64,000 nt of DNA, taken from Burkholderiales bacterium. Lineage in GTDB: Bacteria > Pseudomonadota > Gammaproteobacteria > Burkholderiales > Burkholderiaceae_C. Position 1 is the stretch's first letter. Every line of letters starts with the position of its first letter. A model generated the notes under the pieces. It was not told the DNA's origin, did no database searches, and saw nothing but the letters and a program-made list of their open reading frames with translations. The stretch covers positions 1 through 64,000 of the forward strand of contig JACPYV010000161.1 in assembly GCA_016195825.1 (NCBI GenBank), read 5' to 3'. This document shows positions 50,558 through 64,000 of this stretch, piece after piece. Both the position numbers and the translations under genes were made by a program.

Positions 50558-52735
50558 TCAGATCGGAACGAAGAACAGCGTCGCCAACGGCGGCAGGTTG
50601 ATCGTGATGGAAAGGCGCTTGCCGTGCGCCGGCTGCGCCTGCACCGGCAGGCCAGCCGCTGCCACGCCGTTGCCCATGTTGCTGCCGCCGTAGTAGGCGG
50701 AGTCGGTGTTCAGCGCCTCGCGCCAGGCGGTCACGCCGTCGGGCACGCCCAGCGAGTAGCCCTCGCGCGGAACTGGTGTCATGTTGCAAACGACCAGCAC
50801 CATGCGGCCGGTGCCGTCGCGGCGCACCCAGGCGTAGATGGAGTGCTCGGCGTCATGCGAGCTGATCCACTCGAAGCCGCCGGCCTCGCAGTCCAGCCGG
50901 TGCAGCGCCGTGTGGTCGCGGTAGAGCTTGTTCAGGTCGCGCACCAGGCGCTGCACGCCGGCGTGGCGGTCATCGTCCAGCAGGCCCCAGGGCAGACTCT
51001 CGGCGTGGTTCCACTCCCGGCGCTGAGCGAACTCCTGGCCCATGAAGAGCAGTTTCTTGCCCGGGTGGCCCCACATGAAGCCGTAGTAGGCGCGCAGGTT
51101 GGCGAACTTCTGCCAGTCATCTCCCGGCATCTTGGCCAGCATGGAGCCCTTGCCATGCACCACCTCGTCGTGCGAGATGGGCAGCATGAAGTTCTCGCTG
51201 AACGCGTAGATCAGGCCGAAGGTCATCTTGTCGTGATGCCAGCGGCGGTTGATCGGGTCCTCGGCCATGTAGCGCAAGGTGTCGTTCATCCAGCCCATGT
51301 TCCACTTGTAGTGAAAGCCCAGGCCACCCGCGTAGGTGGGGGCCGAGACGCCGGGAAAGCTGGTGCTTTCCTCGGCCACGCTGATGGCGCCCTCGACCTC
51401 CCCGACATGTTCGTTCATCTCGCGCAGCAGCGAGATGGCTTCCAGGTTCTCGCGGCCGCCGCGGATGTTGGGCAACCACTCGCCCGCCGGGCGCGAGTAG
51501 TCGCGGTAGAGCATGCTGGCCACGGCGTCCACGCGCAGGCCGTCCACGCCCCAGCGCTCGATCCAGTACAGCGCACTGCCGATCAGGAACTGGCGCACCT
51601 CGGTGCGGCCGAAGTTGTAGATCAGCGTGTTCCAGTCGCGGTGGAAGCCTTCCTTGGGGTCGGCATATTCGTACAGCCGCGTGCCGTCGAACTCGGCCAG
51701 GCCGTGGGCGTCCATCGGGAAGTGCGCCGGCACCCAGTCCAGCAGCAGGCCCAGGCCCTGGTCGTGGCAGGCCTTGACGAAGCGCGCAAAGCCCTCGGGC
51801 GGGCCGAAGCGCGCGCTGGGGGCGTACATGCTGAGCGTCTGGTAGCCCCAGGAGCCATCGAACGGGTACTCCGTGATGGGCATCAACTGCAGATGCGTGA
51901 AGCCCATGTCGGCGGCGTAGGCCGGCAGGTGTTCGGCGAGTTCGTCCCAGTTCGGGAACTCGCCGCTCACGCCGCGGCGCCACGATGCGGCATGCACCTC
52001 GTAGACGCTGATGGCCGACTCGCGGCGATTGGCGCGCTCGCGCTGGCGCGGCAGCGGCGTCACCTCGGGCAGGGCCGCGACGACGCTGGCCGTGTCGGGC
52101 CGCAGCTGGGCGCGGCGGGCATAGGGGTCAGCCTTCAGCGGCAGCAGCGTGCCGCCGCTGGAGACGATCTCGAACTTGTAGAGGTCGCCTTCGGTGGCAT
52201 GCGGGACAAAGATCTCCCATACGCCGGCCTGGTGGCGCAGCCGCATCGGGTGGCGGCGGCCATCCCAGTTGTTGAAATTGCCGACCACGCTGACGCGCCT
52301 GGCGTTCGGCGCCCAGACCGCGAAGCGCACGCCGCTGACGTCGCCGTACTGCACGACATGAGCCCCCAGGCTCAGGTAGGGCCGCATGTTGCGGCCCTCG
52401 GCGAGGGCCGTCAGCTCATCGTCGCTGAGCTGCGGATAGAAGTTGTAGGGGTCGGCATACACGCCCTCCCCGCCGCCGGTCCAACGCACCGCGAGACGGT
52501 AGTCGAAGCGGTGCTTGCGCCGCGGCACCAGCGCTTCCCAGAGGCTGTCGCGGCGACGCTCCAGTTCGACGATGCGCTTGCTGCTGCCCGCGTCCAGCAG
52601 CGCAACTTCGTCGGCGCCGGGCAGCAGCACCCGCACCCACAGCCGACCGTTCTCATCCGCATGCAGGCCGAGCCGGCCGAAGGGGTCGGCATGGCGGCCC
52701 GCCAGCAGGGCGTCAACGTCGGCGTCAGTGAGCAT
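50558..52735 (-). CDS. glgB: 1,4-alpha-glucan branching enzyme GlgB
   Basis: FAVWAPNARRVSVVGNFNNWDGRRHPM, GVDGLRVDAVASMLYRDYSR, SVAEESTSFPG, LPISHDEVVHGKGSM. Confidence 0.97.
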   Translation of the reverse strand: MLTDADVDALLAGRHADPFGRLGLHADENGRLWVRVLLPGADEVALLDAGSSKRIVELERRRDSLWEALVPRRKHRFDYRLAVRWTGGGEGVYADPYNFYPQLSDDELTALAEGRNMRPYLSLGAHVVQYGDVSGVRFAVWAPNARRVSVVGNFNNWDGRRHPMRLRHQAGVWEIFVPHATEGDLYKFEIVSSGGTLLPLKADPYARRAQLRPDTASVVAALPEVTPLPRQRERANRRESAISVYEVHAASWRRGVSGEFPNWDELAEHLPAYAADMGFTHLQLMPITEYPFDGSWGYQTLSMYAPSARFGPPEGFARFVKACHDQGLGLLLDWVPAHFPMDAHGLAEFDGTRLYEYADPKEGFHRDWNTLIYNFGRTEVRQFLIGSALYWIERWGVDGLRVDAVASMLYRDYSRPAGEWLPNIRGGRENLEAISLLREMNEHVGEVEGAISVAEESTSFPGVSAPTYAGGLGFHYKWNMGWMNDTLRYMAEDPINRRWHHDKMTFGLIYAFSENFMLPISHDEVVHGKGSMLAKMPGDDWQKFANLRAYYGFMWGHPGKKLLFMGQEFAQRREWNHAESLPWGLLDDDRHAGVQRLVRDLNKLYRDHTALHRLDCEAGGFEWISSHDAEHSIYAWVRRDGTGRMVLVVCNMTPVPREGYSLGVPDGVTAWREALNTDSAYYGGSNMGNGVAAAGLPVQAQPAHGKRLSITINLPPLATLFFVPI

Positions 52736-52737
52736 CG

Positions 52738-55272
<2,535 letters not shown>

Positions 55273-55355
55273 CAGTGCCGGCCCCCGGCAACGAGGGCAA
55301 GAATGCTACCCGAGCGGCAGCGCTGGGCGAAGTATCGGACAGCTCCGAGTCGTTG

Positions 55356-55370
55356 TGTAGTTTGACTACA
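55356..55370. promoter_or_regulatory. Perfect palindrome operator between glgP and malK
   Basis: TGTAGT-TTG-ACTACA, both half-sites exact. Confidence 0.65.
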
Positions 55371-55465
55371 TCGGGAAAACCCGGAACGTTTTGCAACCCC
55401 TTGATCCATAAGGGTTTCATGAAGATTCTATCGGGTAGTCGCTGTTGTTCTTGCCGTAGGCGAGC

Positions 55466-55480
55466 TGTATATTGTCTACA
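55466..55480. promoter_or_regulatory. Second operator-like site upstream of malK
   Basis: TGTATA-TTG-TCTACA, 12/15 identical to the 55356 palindrome. Confidence 0.4.
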
Positions 55481-55561
55481 AAGATGGTCGCAGAGATGAA
55501 ATTTGCGTCCTCAAACGTTGAGACAAGCCGCTGCACAGCACCGGCGACTGAAAGGTTAGAA

Positions 55562-56685
<1,124 letters not shown>

Positions 56686-56689
<4 letters not shown>

Positions 56690-57855
56690 AGTGGCTGCCC
56701 CTGGTGGCTGCGCTGGTCGCTGCGCCGGCACTCGCCGAGACACCCAAACTCCTCGTCTGGATCAATGGTGACAAGGCCTATGGGGGCCTGCAGACGGTGG
56801 GCGACGCCTTTGAGAAGGCCTCGGGCGTCAAGGTTGTCGTCGAACACCCGGTGGACCCGACCGACAAGTTCCAGCAGGCTGCCGGCGCAGGCAAGGGCCC
56901 GGATATCTTCTGCTGGCCGCACGACCGCGTCGGCGAATGGGCCAAGGCCGGCCTGCTGACGCCGTTGCGACCCTCGGCCAAGCTGAAAGCCGAGTCCGAG
57001 GAGCAGGCCTGGAATGCCCTCAGCTACCGCGGCCGTATCTGGGGCTACCCCATCGCCATCGAGACGACGGGGCTGATCTACAACAAGGCCCTGGTGCCCA
57101 CGCCCCCCGCGACCTGGGATGAACTGATCGCCCTCGACAAGAAGCTCCAGGCCAGCGGCAAGCACGCCGTGCTGTGGGACTACAACAAGAGCTTCTTCAG
57201 CTGGCCCATGATTGCCGGCGCCGGCGGCGTCATCTTCGGGCGCGATGCCCAGGGCGATTTCGACCCGCGCAAGGTCGACGTCAACAACGACGGGGCGCTG
57301 GCGGGCGCCCAGATGATCGAGCGTCTCATCAAGGACGGCCACATGCCCAAGGGCGCGCGCTACTCCGAGATGGAGGCGGCCTTCGCCCGCGGCGAGGTGG
57401 CCATGATGATCTCTGGCCCCTGGGCCTGGGACAACGCCAAGAAGGCCAAGATCGACATCGGCGTGGCCCCCATTCCCGCCGTCTTTGCCGGCAAGCCCAG
57501 CAAGAGCTTCGTTGGCGTGCTGGGCTGCATGATCTCCGCGCCGAGCAAGAACAAGGACATCGCCAAGGAGTTCATCGAGAACCACCTGATGCGCCCCGAG
57601 GCGCTGAAGGTACTGGACGCCAACGTGCCCATCGGCGTGCCGGCCAACAAGGCCTTCTATGCCGAGCTGTCGGTCAACCCGCTGATCGCGGCCAGCATGA
57701 CTAATGCGCGCAACGGCGCCCCCATTCCCAACATTCCCGAGGTGGGCCGCTTCTGGACCGCGATGGACGCGGCGCTGGAAGCCATCACCAACGGCCTGCA
57801 AAGCCCCAAGGACGCGCTGGACGGCGCGGCCGCACGGATGCTGTTGAACAAATGA
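56686..57855 (+). CDS. malE: Maltose/maltodextrin-binding periplasmic protein
   Basis: [71 protein letters not shown]. Confidence 0.95.
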
Positions 57856-59447
57856 ACGCTGCGACCTCCACCCTTGGACAAGGCAGCTACACGACGCTGC
57901 CACCCACGCTCACCGAGAAGCTGTCGAAGTTGCTGCACTGGCCGCTGGCCGGCGTCGCCATGATCGCGGCGCTGTATCTCGTCTTCGTCGTCTACACGAC
58001 CGGCCAGGCCGCCTGGGCCGCTGGCCTTCTGGTGCTGTTCACGGCCGGCTTCTACGTGTACTTGAGCCGCGGTGGTTTTGCCTGGCGCTATCTGTTCCCC
58101 GGCGTGGCGGGCATGCTGGTGTTCATCGCCTTCCCGCTGGTATACACGGCGCAGATCGGCCTGACGAACTACTCCAGCACCCATCTGCTCAGCGAGAGCC
58201 GCGTGCGCGAGTACCTGCTGGAGCAGCACGACGCGGTGGAAGACCAGGTGCTGGCCTACACCTTGCACGCCGATGGCGCCGAGTTCCGCCTCGTGCTGCA
58301 GCCCGAGGGGGGGGCCGCGCCGCGCTGGGTGTCGCCGCCGCTGGCGTTGCGCAGCGTCAGCCGCCCGGTGCGCGTGGACCTGGCCGTCGCCGACGCCGAG
58401 CACCTGCCGCTGACCGCACCGCTGCAGGCGGCCCTCCCCCTGCCGGAGCTGATCAAACACCGCGACGCCCTCGCCAAGCTGACACTCGCCCTGCCCGACA
58501 AGACCGAGCTGCACTACCTCGGCCTGCGCGAGTTCGGCCCCGTCAAGCCGCAGTGGACGGCGAATGCCGACGGCAGCCTGACCCGCGCGCTGGACGGCGC
58601 CGTGTTCAAGGCCAACCGCGACACGGGCTTCTTCCAGACCGAGGCGGGAGAGACTTTGCAGCCCGGCTTCAAGGCCTTCATCGGCATGGCGAACTACACG
58701 CGCATGCTGTTCGACGCCGAGTTCCGCGGCCCCTTCCTGTCCATCTTCAGCTGGACGGTCATCTTCTCGGCGCTGACCGTGGTCTTCTCCACCGCCATCG
58801 GCATGCTGTTCGCCGTGCTTCTGAACTGGGAGGGCATGAAGTACCGCACCACCTACCGCACGCTGCTCTTCCTGCCGTACGCGGTGCCGGGCTTCATCTC
58901 CATCCTCGTGTTCAAGGGCTTGTTCAACCAGAACTTCGGCGAGATCAACGCCATCCTGAACGCGGCCCTGGGCGTCAAGCCCGCCTGGTTCGCCGACCCG
59001 TTGCTGGCCAAGACGATGCTGCTGATCGTCAACGTGTGGCTGGGCTACCCGTACATCATGATCCTGTGCTCGGGGCTCCTGAAGGCGATTCCCGCGGACC
59101 TGTACGAAGCCTCGGCGCTGGCTGGCGCCAGCCCAGCGACCAACTTCCTCAGGATCACAGCGCCGCTGATCATCAAGCCGCTGGCGCCACTGCTGGTGAG
59201 TGCCTTCGCGTTCAACTTCAACAACTTCGTGCTGATCGCGCTGCTGACCGACGGCCGGCCGGACTTCCTGTCCACCAAGCTGCCCGCGGGCCAGACCGAC
59301 ATCCTTGTCAGCTACACCTACCGCATCGCGTTCAAGGACTCGGGCTCGGACTTCGGCCTGGCCGCAGCAATCTCGACGCTGATATTCTTCCTCGTCGCGG
59401 CGCTGTCGTTGATCAACCTGCGCATGAGCGCCAAGGCACAGAGGTAA
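57852..59447 (+). CDS. malF: Maltose ABC transporter permease MalF
   Basis: [23 protein letters not shown]-type loop [46 protein letters not shown]. Confidence 0.95.
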   Translation: MNAATSTLGQGSYTTLPPTLTEKLSKLLHWPLAGVAMIAALYLVFVVYTTGQAAWAAGLLVLFTAGFYVYLSRGGFAWRYLFPGVAGMLVFIAFPLVYTAQIGLTNYSSTHLLSESRVREYLLEQHDAVEDQVLAYTLHADGAEFRLVLQPEGGAAPRWVSPPLALRSVSRPVRVDLAVADAEHLPLTAPLQAALPLPELIKHRDALAKLTLALPDKTELHYLGLREFGPVKPQWTANADGSLTRALDGAVFKANRDTGFFQTEAGETLQPGFKAFIGMANYTRMLFDAEFRGPFLSIFSWTVIFSALTVVFSTAIGMLFAVLLNWEGMKYRTTYRTLLFLPYAVPGFISILVFKGLFNQNFGEINAILNAALGVKPAWFADPLLAKTMLLIVNVWLGYPYIMILCSGLLKAIPADLYEASALAGASPATNFLRITAPLIIKPLAPLLVSAFAFNFNNFVLIALLTDGRPDFLSTKLPAGQTDILVSYTYRIAFKDSGSDFGLAAAISTLIFFLVAALSLINLRMSAKAQR

Positions 59448-59452
59448 TCCGA

Positions 59453-60343
59453 ATGGCCATCGTCCTCGGCAAACAAGCGCGCTGGCGCACCTTCATCGGC
59501 CACGCGGTGATGTGGCTGTTCATCGCCATCACCATCTTCCCACTGCTTGCCGTCGTGTCCATATCGCTGCGGCCCGGCAACTTCGCCACCGGCAGCCTGA
59601 TCCCGACAGAGATCAGCCTGGAGCACTGGAAGCTGGCACTGGGCATCCCTTACCAGGCCGCTGACGGCAGCCTTGTGCAACCACCCTTTCCGGTGCTGAC
59701 CTGGCTGTGGAATTCCATCAAGATCGCCACCATCTCGGCCTTCCTGATCGTGGCCATCTCGACGACCGCGGCCTACGCCTTCGCGCGCATGAAGTTTCGC
59801 TTCGACAGGCCTGTGCTCAACGGCATGCTGCTGTTGCAGATGTTCCCGCCGGTGCTGGCGCTGGTGGCCATCTACGCCATCTTCGAAACCATCGGCACCT
59901 ACGTTCCGGCGCTGGGCATCGAGACGCACGCCGGCCTGGTGCTCGCGTACCTGGGCGGCATCGCCACGCACGTGTGGACCATCAAGGGCTACTTCGAGAC
60001 CATCCCCGTAGAGATCGAGGAGAACGCCAAGGTCGATGGCGCGACCCACTGGCAGGCCTTCTCGCGCGTGCTGCTGCCCATGGCCGTGCCCATCCTGATG
60101 GTGGTCTTCGTGCTGGCCTTCATCGGCACCATCATCGAGTACCCGGTCGCCTCCATCCTGCTGCGCGAAGAGGGCAACCTCACCCTCGCAGTGGGCTCCA
60201 AATACTTCCTGCACGACCAGCGCTTCCTGTGGGGCGACTTCGCAGCTGCGGCCGTGCTGTCGGGCCTGCCGATCACGCTGGTCTTCCTGCTCGCCCAGCG
60301 CTGGATCGTCTCCGGGCTCACTGCGGGCGGCGTCAAGGGCTGA
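59453..60343 (+). CDS. malG: Maltose ABC transporter permease MalG
   Basis: Start trimmed to ATG 59453 ([51 protein letters not shown]); EAA loop [31 protein letters not shown]. Confidence 0.95.
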   Translation: MAIVLGKQARWRTFIGHAVMWLFIAITIFPLLAVVSISLRPGNFATGSLIPTEISLEHWKLALGIPYQAADGSLVQPPFPVLTWLWNSIKIATISAFLIVAISTTAAYAFARMKFRFDRPVLNGMLLLQMFPPVLALVAIYAIFETIGTYVPALGIETHAGLVLAYLGGIATHVWTIKGYFETIPVEIEENAKVDGATHWQAFSRVLLPMAVPILMVVFVLAFIGTIIEYPVASILLREEGNLTLAVGSKYFLHDQRFLWGDFAAAAVLSGLPITLVFLLAQRWIVSGLTAGGVKG

Positions 60344-60348
60344 ATCAC

Positions 60349-62727
60349 ATGATCAAGACGATCGCGCTGCTCACGGCGCTGCTGTCGCTCGCCCCTGCGG
60401 CGCGCGCTGCCGACTGCAAGCCCGCGCCGCTGGGCGATGCCACGCTCTACCTGCGCGGTGGCTTGAACAACTGGGCGGCGCAGGACGCGCAGGCCTTCGA
60501 ATACCGCTGCGACGCCTACTACCTGAACCTCAAAGCCCAGGGCACGCAGGAGTTCAAGCTCGCCGACGAGGACTGGACGGCCGCCCTCACCTTCGGCTTC
60601 GACAACAAGGGCAAACTCGCCCGCGGCGCGGCTGTCGTCGGCAACATCAAACGCGACTTCAGCGGCGAGCACAGCTTGCGCCTGAGCCTGACCCCTGACG
60701 GCAACGCGACGCTGGACGTTGGCCCCAGAACCTTTAGGCCATCGCCGCCCCAGCCCATCACCGACAAGGCCGCGCTGACCACCCATTTCAGCTCGCGCAG
60801 CGAAGAGACCAAGACCCCCTTTGGGGCGCAGCCAGCGGACACGGAGATCCAGTTCAGCATCGGCAACGACGTGCCAGGCCTGAAGCGCGCCACCCTGGTC
60901 ATCGAGCGCCGGCAGATGACCGGCAACCAGGAGCAGCTGGCCTACGAGCCGCTCGCGCGTATCACGATGGCGCCGCAATCGCGCGGACTGGGTACCGGCT
61001 TCTCGGCCAAGTACCGCTTCGACACCATCGGCATCTACGGCTACTGGTTCGAGATCGAGACCGACGCCGGCCGCTACGCGCTGCAGAACAACAAGGACAC
61101 GATCTACTGGACCCGCGAGAAGGGTTCGATGGGGGAGTCCTCGATCGAGCGCCTGCCCGCCAACCTCAACCGCGTGCGCCGCTATCGCCAGACCATCTAC
61201 GCACCAGACTTCAAGGTGCCCGACTGGGCGCAGGACATCGTCTACTACTACGTCTTCCCAGAGCGCTTTCGCAACGGCGACAAGACCAACGACCCGCGCC
61301 CCGGCGGCGGCCGGCCGCAGGACCGCTACCAGGACCGCGACGTCGAGCACCACGCCCGGTGGAACGAGAAGCCCTTCAAGCCCGGTACGGGCGACGGGTC
61401 GGACGCCCTCTACAACAACGATTTCTTCGGCGGTGACCTGGCAGGCATCACGAGCAAGCTCGACTACATCAAGAGCCTGGGCGCTAACGCTCTCTACCTG
61501 ACGCCGGTTTTCCGCGCGCCCAGCAACCACAAGTACGACGCGGCCGACTACAAGAACATCGACCCGGCCTTCGGCACCAACGACGACTTCGTGCGGCTGT
61601 GCGCCGAGGCGGCCAAGCGCGGCATCCGCGTCATCCCCGACACCTCGCTGAACCACGTCGGCGCGGACTCGCCCTACTTCAACCGGTATGCCAATTTCCC
61701 CGCGGGCGGCGCGTTTGATGGCGGCAAGGTCAACCCGACATCGCCCTACGCCACCTGGTTCAAGTTCAAGCCGGGTGAGACTGACCCGAACAAGCAGTAC
61801 CAGGGCTGGGTCGGCGTGGCCGACCTGCCCGAGATCGACAAGAACGCCCCATCCTTCCGTGCCTACGCGTATGGCGACGCCGACTCAGTCACCAACCTGT
61901 GGCTGGACCGCGGCGCGGCCGGCTGGCGCATGGACGTGGCCCCCTGGGTTCCCGACGACTTCTGGCGCGAATGGCGCCAGGCCGTGAAGCGCAAGAAGCC
62001 CGACGCGCTGACGGTGGCCGAGACGTGGTTCGATGCCAGCAAGTACTTCCTCGGCGACATGTTCGACTCGACGATGAACTACATCTTCCGCAACGCGGTG
62101 CTGGACTACGCCGCCGGCAAGCAAGGGCAGCAGATGGCCGCCAACCTGGAGCTGATGCGCGAGGCCTATCCGCCCCAGGCCTTCTCGGCGCTGATGAACC
62201 TGCTGTCCTCCCACGACCAGCCGCGTGCGCTGCATCACTTCGAAGAGGACCGCGACCTGAAGCTTGCCAAGCGCCGGCTGCGCCTGGCGGTGTTCTTCCA
62301 GATGACCTACCCCGGCTCGCCCACCATCTACTACGGCGACGAGGTGGGCCTGGGCGGTGGCGACGACCCCTACAACCGCGCGCCCTACCCCTGGGCCGAC
62401 GAAGGTGGCCATCCCGACGAGGCGCTGCTGGCCGACTTCAAGCGCCTGATCCGGCTGCGTCATGATCTGCCGGTGCTTCGCCACGGTCGCCTGAGCGAGC
62501 CGCTGCACGTGGACGACCACGTCGTCGTGCTCGGCCGCCAGGACGGCAAGACCTGGGCCGTCACCGCGACCAACAATAGCACCGAGGCCAGGACCGTCAC
62601 CTTCTTCGTGCCCTTCGAGGCCGCTCGCCTGCGGGACGCGCTGGGCGGCGCCGACGTCCTCGTGAAGAACAACCAGATTCAGCTGACCGTGCCTCCCCTG
62701 TTCGGCCGCGTCCTCGTCGCCCCATGA
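60349..62727 (+). CDS. Exported GH13 alpha-amylase-family enzyme with N-terminal beta domains
   Basis: MIKTIALLTALLSLAPAARAA signal; GAAGWRMDVAPWVP, TVAETWFDASKY, LLSSHDQPRAL; 5 nt after malG. Confidence 0.93.
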   Translation: MIKTIALLTALLSLAPAARAADCKPAPLGDATLYLRGGLNNWAAQDAQAFEYRCDAYYLNLKAQGTQEFKLADEDWTAALTFGFDNKGKLARGAAVVGNIKRDFSGEHSLRLSLTPDGNATLDVGPRTFRPSPPQPITDKAALTTHFSSRSEETKTPFGAQPADTEIQFSIGNDVPGLKRATLVIERRQMTGNQEQLAYEPLARITMAPQSRGLGTGFSAKYRFDTIGIYGYWFEIETDAGRYALQNNKDTIYWTREKGSMGESSIERLPANLNRVRRYRQTIYAPDFKVPDWAQDIVYYYVFPERFRNGDKTNDPRPGGGRPQDRYQDRDVEHHARWNEKPFKPGTGDGSDALYNNDFFGGDLAGITSKLDYIKSLGANALYLTPVFRAPSNHKYDAADYKNIDPAFGTNDDFVRLCAEAAKRGIRVIPDTSLNHVGADSPYFNRYANFPAGGAFDGGKVNPTSPYATWFKFKPGETDPNKQYQGWVGVADLPEIDKNAPSFRAYAYGDADSVTNLWLDRGAAGWRMDVAPWVPDDFWREWRQAVKRKKPDALTVAETWFDASKYFLGDMFDSTMNYIFRNAVLDYAAGKQGQQMAANLELMREAYPPQAFSALMNLLSSHDQPRALHHFEEDRDLKLAKRRLRLAVFFQMTYPGSPTIYYGDEVGLGGGDDPYNRAPYPWADEGGHPDEALLADFKRLIRLRHDLPVLRHGRLSEPLHVDDHVVVLGRQDGKTWAVTATNNSTEARTVTFFVPFEAARLRDALGGADVLVKNNQIQLTVPPLFGRVLVAP

Positions 62728-63611
62728 TCCTCAACGACCTTGGCCACACCGGCCTGCGCGTCTCGGCCCTCGGCTTTGGCGCCATGCACATCAACGACGA
62801 GCGCACAACCGAGGCCGAGGCCGGCGAGCTGCTCAACCAGGTGCTGGATCTCGGCATCAACCTCGTCGACACCGCGCGCGGCTACGGGCTCAGCGAGGCC
62901 CGCATCGGCCGCCACCTCGCGCATCGCCGCGCCGATTTCGTGCTGTCCACCAAGGTCGGCTACGGCGTCGACGGCGTGCCCGACTGGACGTACGACTGCA
63001 TCGTCCACGGCGTGGAGCGCGCGCTACGGCTGATGAAGACCGACTGGCTGGACATCGTCCACCTGCACTCCTGCCCGCTGCCGGTGCTGCAGCAAGGCGA
63101 TGTGGTGCGCGCGCTGACCGACTGCCGCGCGGCAGGCAAGCTGCGCGTGGCGGCCTACTCCGGAGACAACGCCGAGATCGACTTTGCGATTTCGGATGGG
63201 GCCGGCGGCGTCTTCGGCAGCGTCCAGACCTCCATCAGCCTGTGCGACCAAGCCCACCTGCAGCACCGCGCCGCGCGCGCGGACCATGCCGGCATTGGCG
63301 TCATCGCCAAGCGCCCGCTGGCCGGCGCCGTGTGGCGCTTTGCCCAGAGGCCCGGCGACGTCGCCGAAGGCCAGTACTGGGATCGCTTCCAGGAGATGGG
63401 GTTGCAGACTCAGGGTGACTGGGCCGATGTGGCCCTGCGCTTCGTCGCCTTCCACAGCGGCGCGGCAAGCGCCATCGTCGGCACGGCCAAACCGGCCAAC
63501 CTGCGCCTCAACCTGGCGGCCATCGGGCGCGGCCCGCTGCCGGCCGCGCTGGCTGCGACCCTGCGCGACACCTTCACCCGCCAGGGCGCCGGCTGGCCGG
63601 GCCTGATCTGA
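62724..63611 (+). CDS. Aldo/keto reductase
   Basis: LGHTGLRVSALGFGAM; NLVDTARGYGLSEARIG, FVLSTKVG, LDIVHLHS (AKR tetrad); 4-nt overlap with the upstream amylase. Confidence 0.93.
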   Translation: MILNDLGHTGLRVSALGFGAMHINDERTTEAEAGELLNQVLDLGINLVDTARGYGLSEARIGRHLAHRRADFVLSTKVGYGVDGVPDWTYDCIVHGVERALRLMKTDWLDIVHLHSCPLPVLQQGDVVRALTDCRAAGKLRVAAYSGDNAEIDFAISDGAGGVFGSVQTSISLCDQAHLQHRAARADHAGIGVIAKRPLAGAVWRFAQRPGDVAEGQYWDRFQEMGLQTQGDWADVALRFVAFHSGAASAIVGTAKPANLRLNLAAIGRGPLPAALAATLRDTFTRQGAGWPGLI

Positions 63612-63750
63612 CGCCAGCCCCGGCCCGCTGCAGTCGCCCCGACGGGATTCAGGCAAAGCGGCAGCGGCACTGAGCGCTCGGCACGGGCCTGCCAGTCCTG
63701 GGGTAGACGCCAGCGCCCTGCTTTCACCGCTTACCGCATGATGCGAGCTC

Positions 63751-64000
63751 ATGCGCGAGACCCCGACGTTGTTGCGGCGCCGGCCCCTGCTGGCCCTGCC
63801 CCTGCTGCTGGCCAGCCGGCCCCTGCTGGCACAGCCGGGCAAGCCGGTACGGCTGCCGCGCCACATCAGCATGCCGGACCCGCAACTGGCCTATGTGCGC
63901 CGCGTCGTCGAGCTGGCCTTGAGCCGCGCAGGCAGCAAGCTGGAGATACGCCCTGTCGACCTCGACATGGCCCAGGGCCGCACGCTGGTGGAGCTGGCCG
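63751..64000 (+). CDS. N-terminus of an exported, possibly substrate-binding, protein (runs off the window)
   Basis: Open frame from ATG 63751 to the window end: MRETPTLLRRRPLLALPLLLASRPLLAQPGKPVRLPRHISMPDPQLAYVRRVVELALSRAGSKLEIRPVDLD; absent from the ORF track because no stop is reached. Confidence 0.65.
   Translation, partial: MRETPTLLRRRPLLALPLLLASRPLLAQPGKPVRLPRHISMPDPQLAYVRRVVELALSRAGSKLEIRPVDLDMAQGRTLVELA

Noticed and set aside
55472-55561. TTG-initiated extension of MalK
   Set aside because: The added residues do not resemble MalK; GTG at 55562 matches the usual family start and the TTG lies inside an operator-like palindrome.
59707-60348. N-terminal extension of the 1006 aa ORF track entry
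   Set aside because: Overlaps malG in another frame; ATG 60349 gives a clean signal peptide (MIKTIALLTALLSLAPAARA).

Overview
High-GC proteobacterial chromosome segment. Gene content and the four PEP-CTERM cargo genes suggest Burkholderiales, Roseateles/Mitsuaria/Rubrivivax-like; this taxon call is inference. About 50 protein-coding genes are supported. No tRNA, rRNA, CRISPR array, transposase or phage gene was seen. Blocks: (1) 1-13.7 kb housekeeping: Pit phosphate transporter + DUF47, folK, pcnB, hda, murJ, rpsT, argD, argF. (2) 13.7-19.9 kb: a poorly characterised exported module of PEP-CTERM proteins, a PCu(A)C-like protein lacking the usual copper ligands, a DUF3604 PHP-fold protein, PpiC and HupE/UreJ. 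(3) 20-31 kb: 2OG-oxygenase-like protein, MFS/spermidine-synthase fusion, metallophosphoesterase + Ser/Thr kinase-USP fusion, and a chrB-chrC-chrA operon in which ChrC is a superoxide dismutase fused to a rhodanese domain. (4) 31-62.7 kb: a large alpha-glucan locus with three pullulanases, three other GH13 enzymes, malQ-glgX-glgB-glgP and malK-E-F-G. Main hunt results: (a) PhoB-box-like promoters (two 7-mers with an 11-nt period, then exactly 10 nt to a -10-like hexamer) upstream of DUF47-pit and upstream of three transcription units of the DUF3604 module, suggesting a phosphate-starvation-controlled exported PHP hydrolase system. (b) A recurring palindrome around TGTAGTTTGACTACA in all three divergent promoter regions of the glucan locus, suggesting one local regulon whose regulator lies outside the window. 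All functional calls come from reading the sequence and translations; no database search was run.
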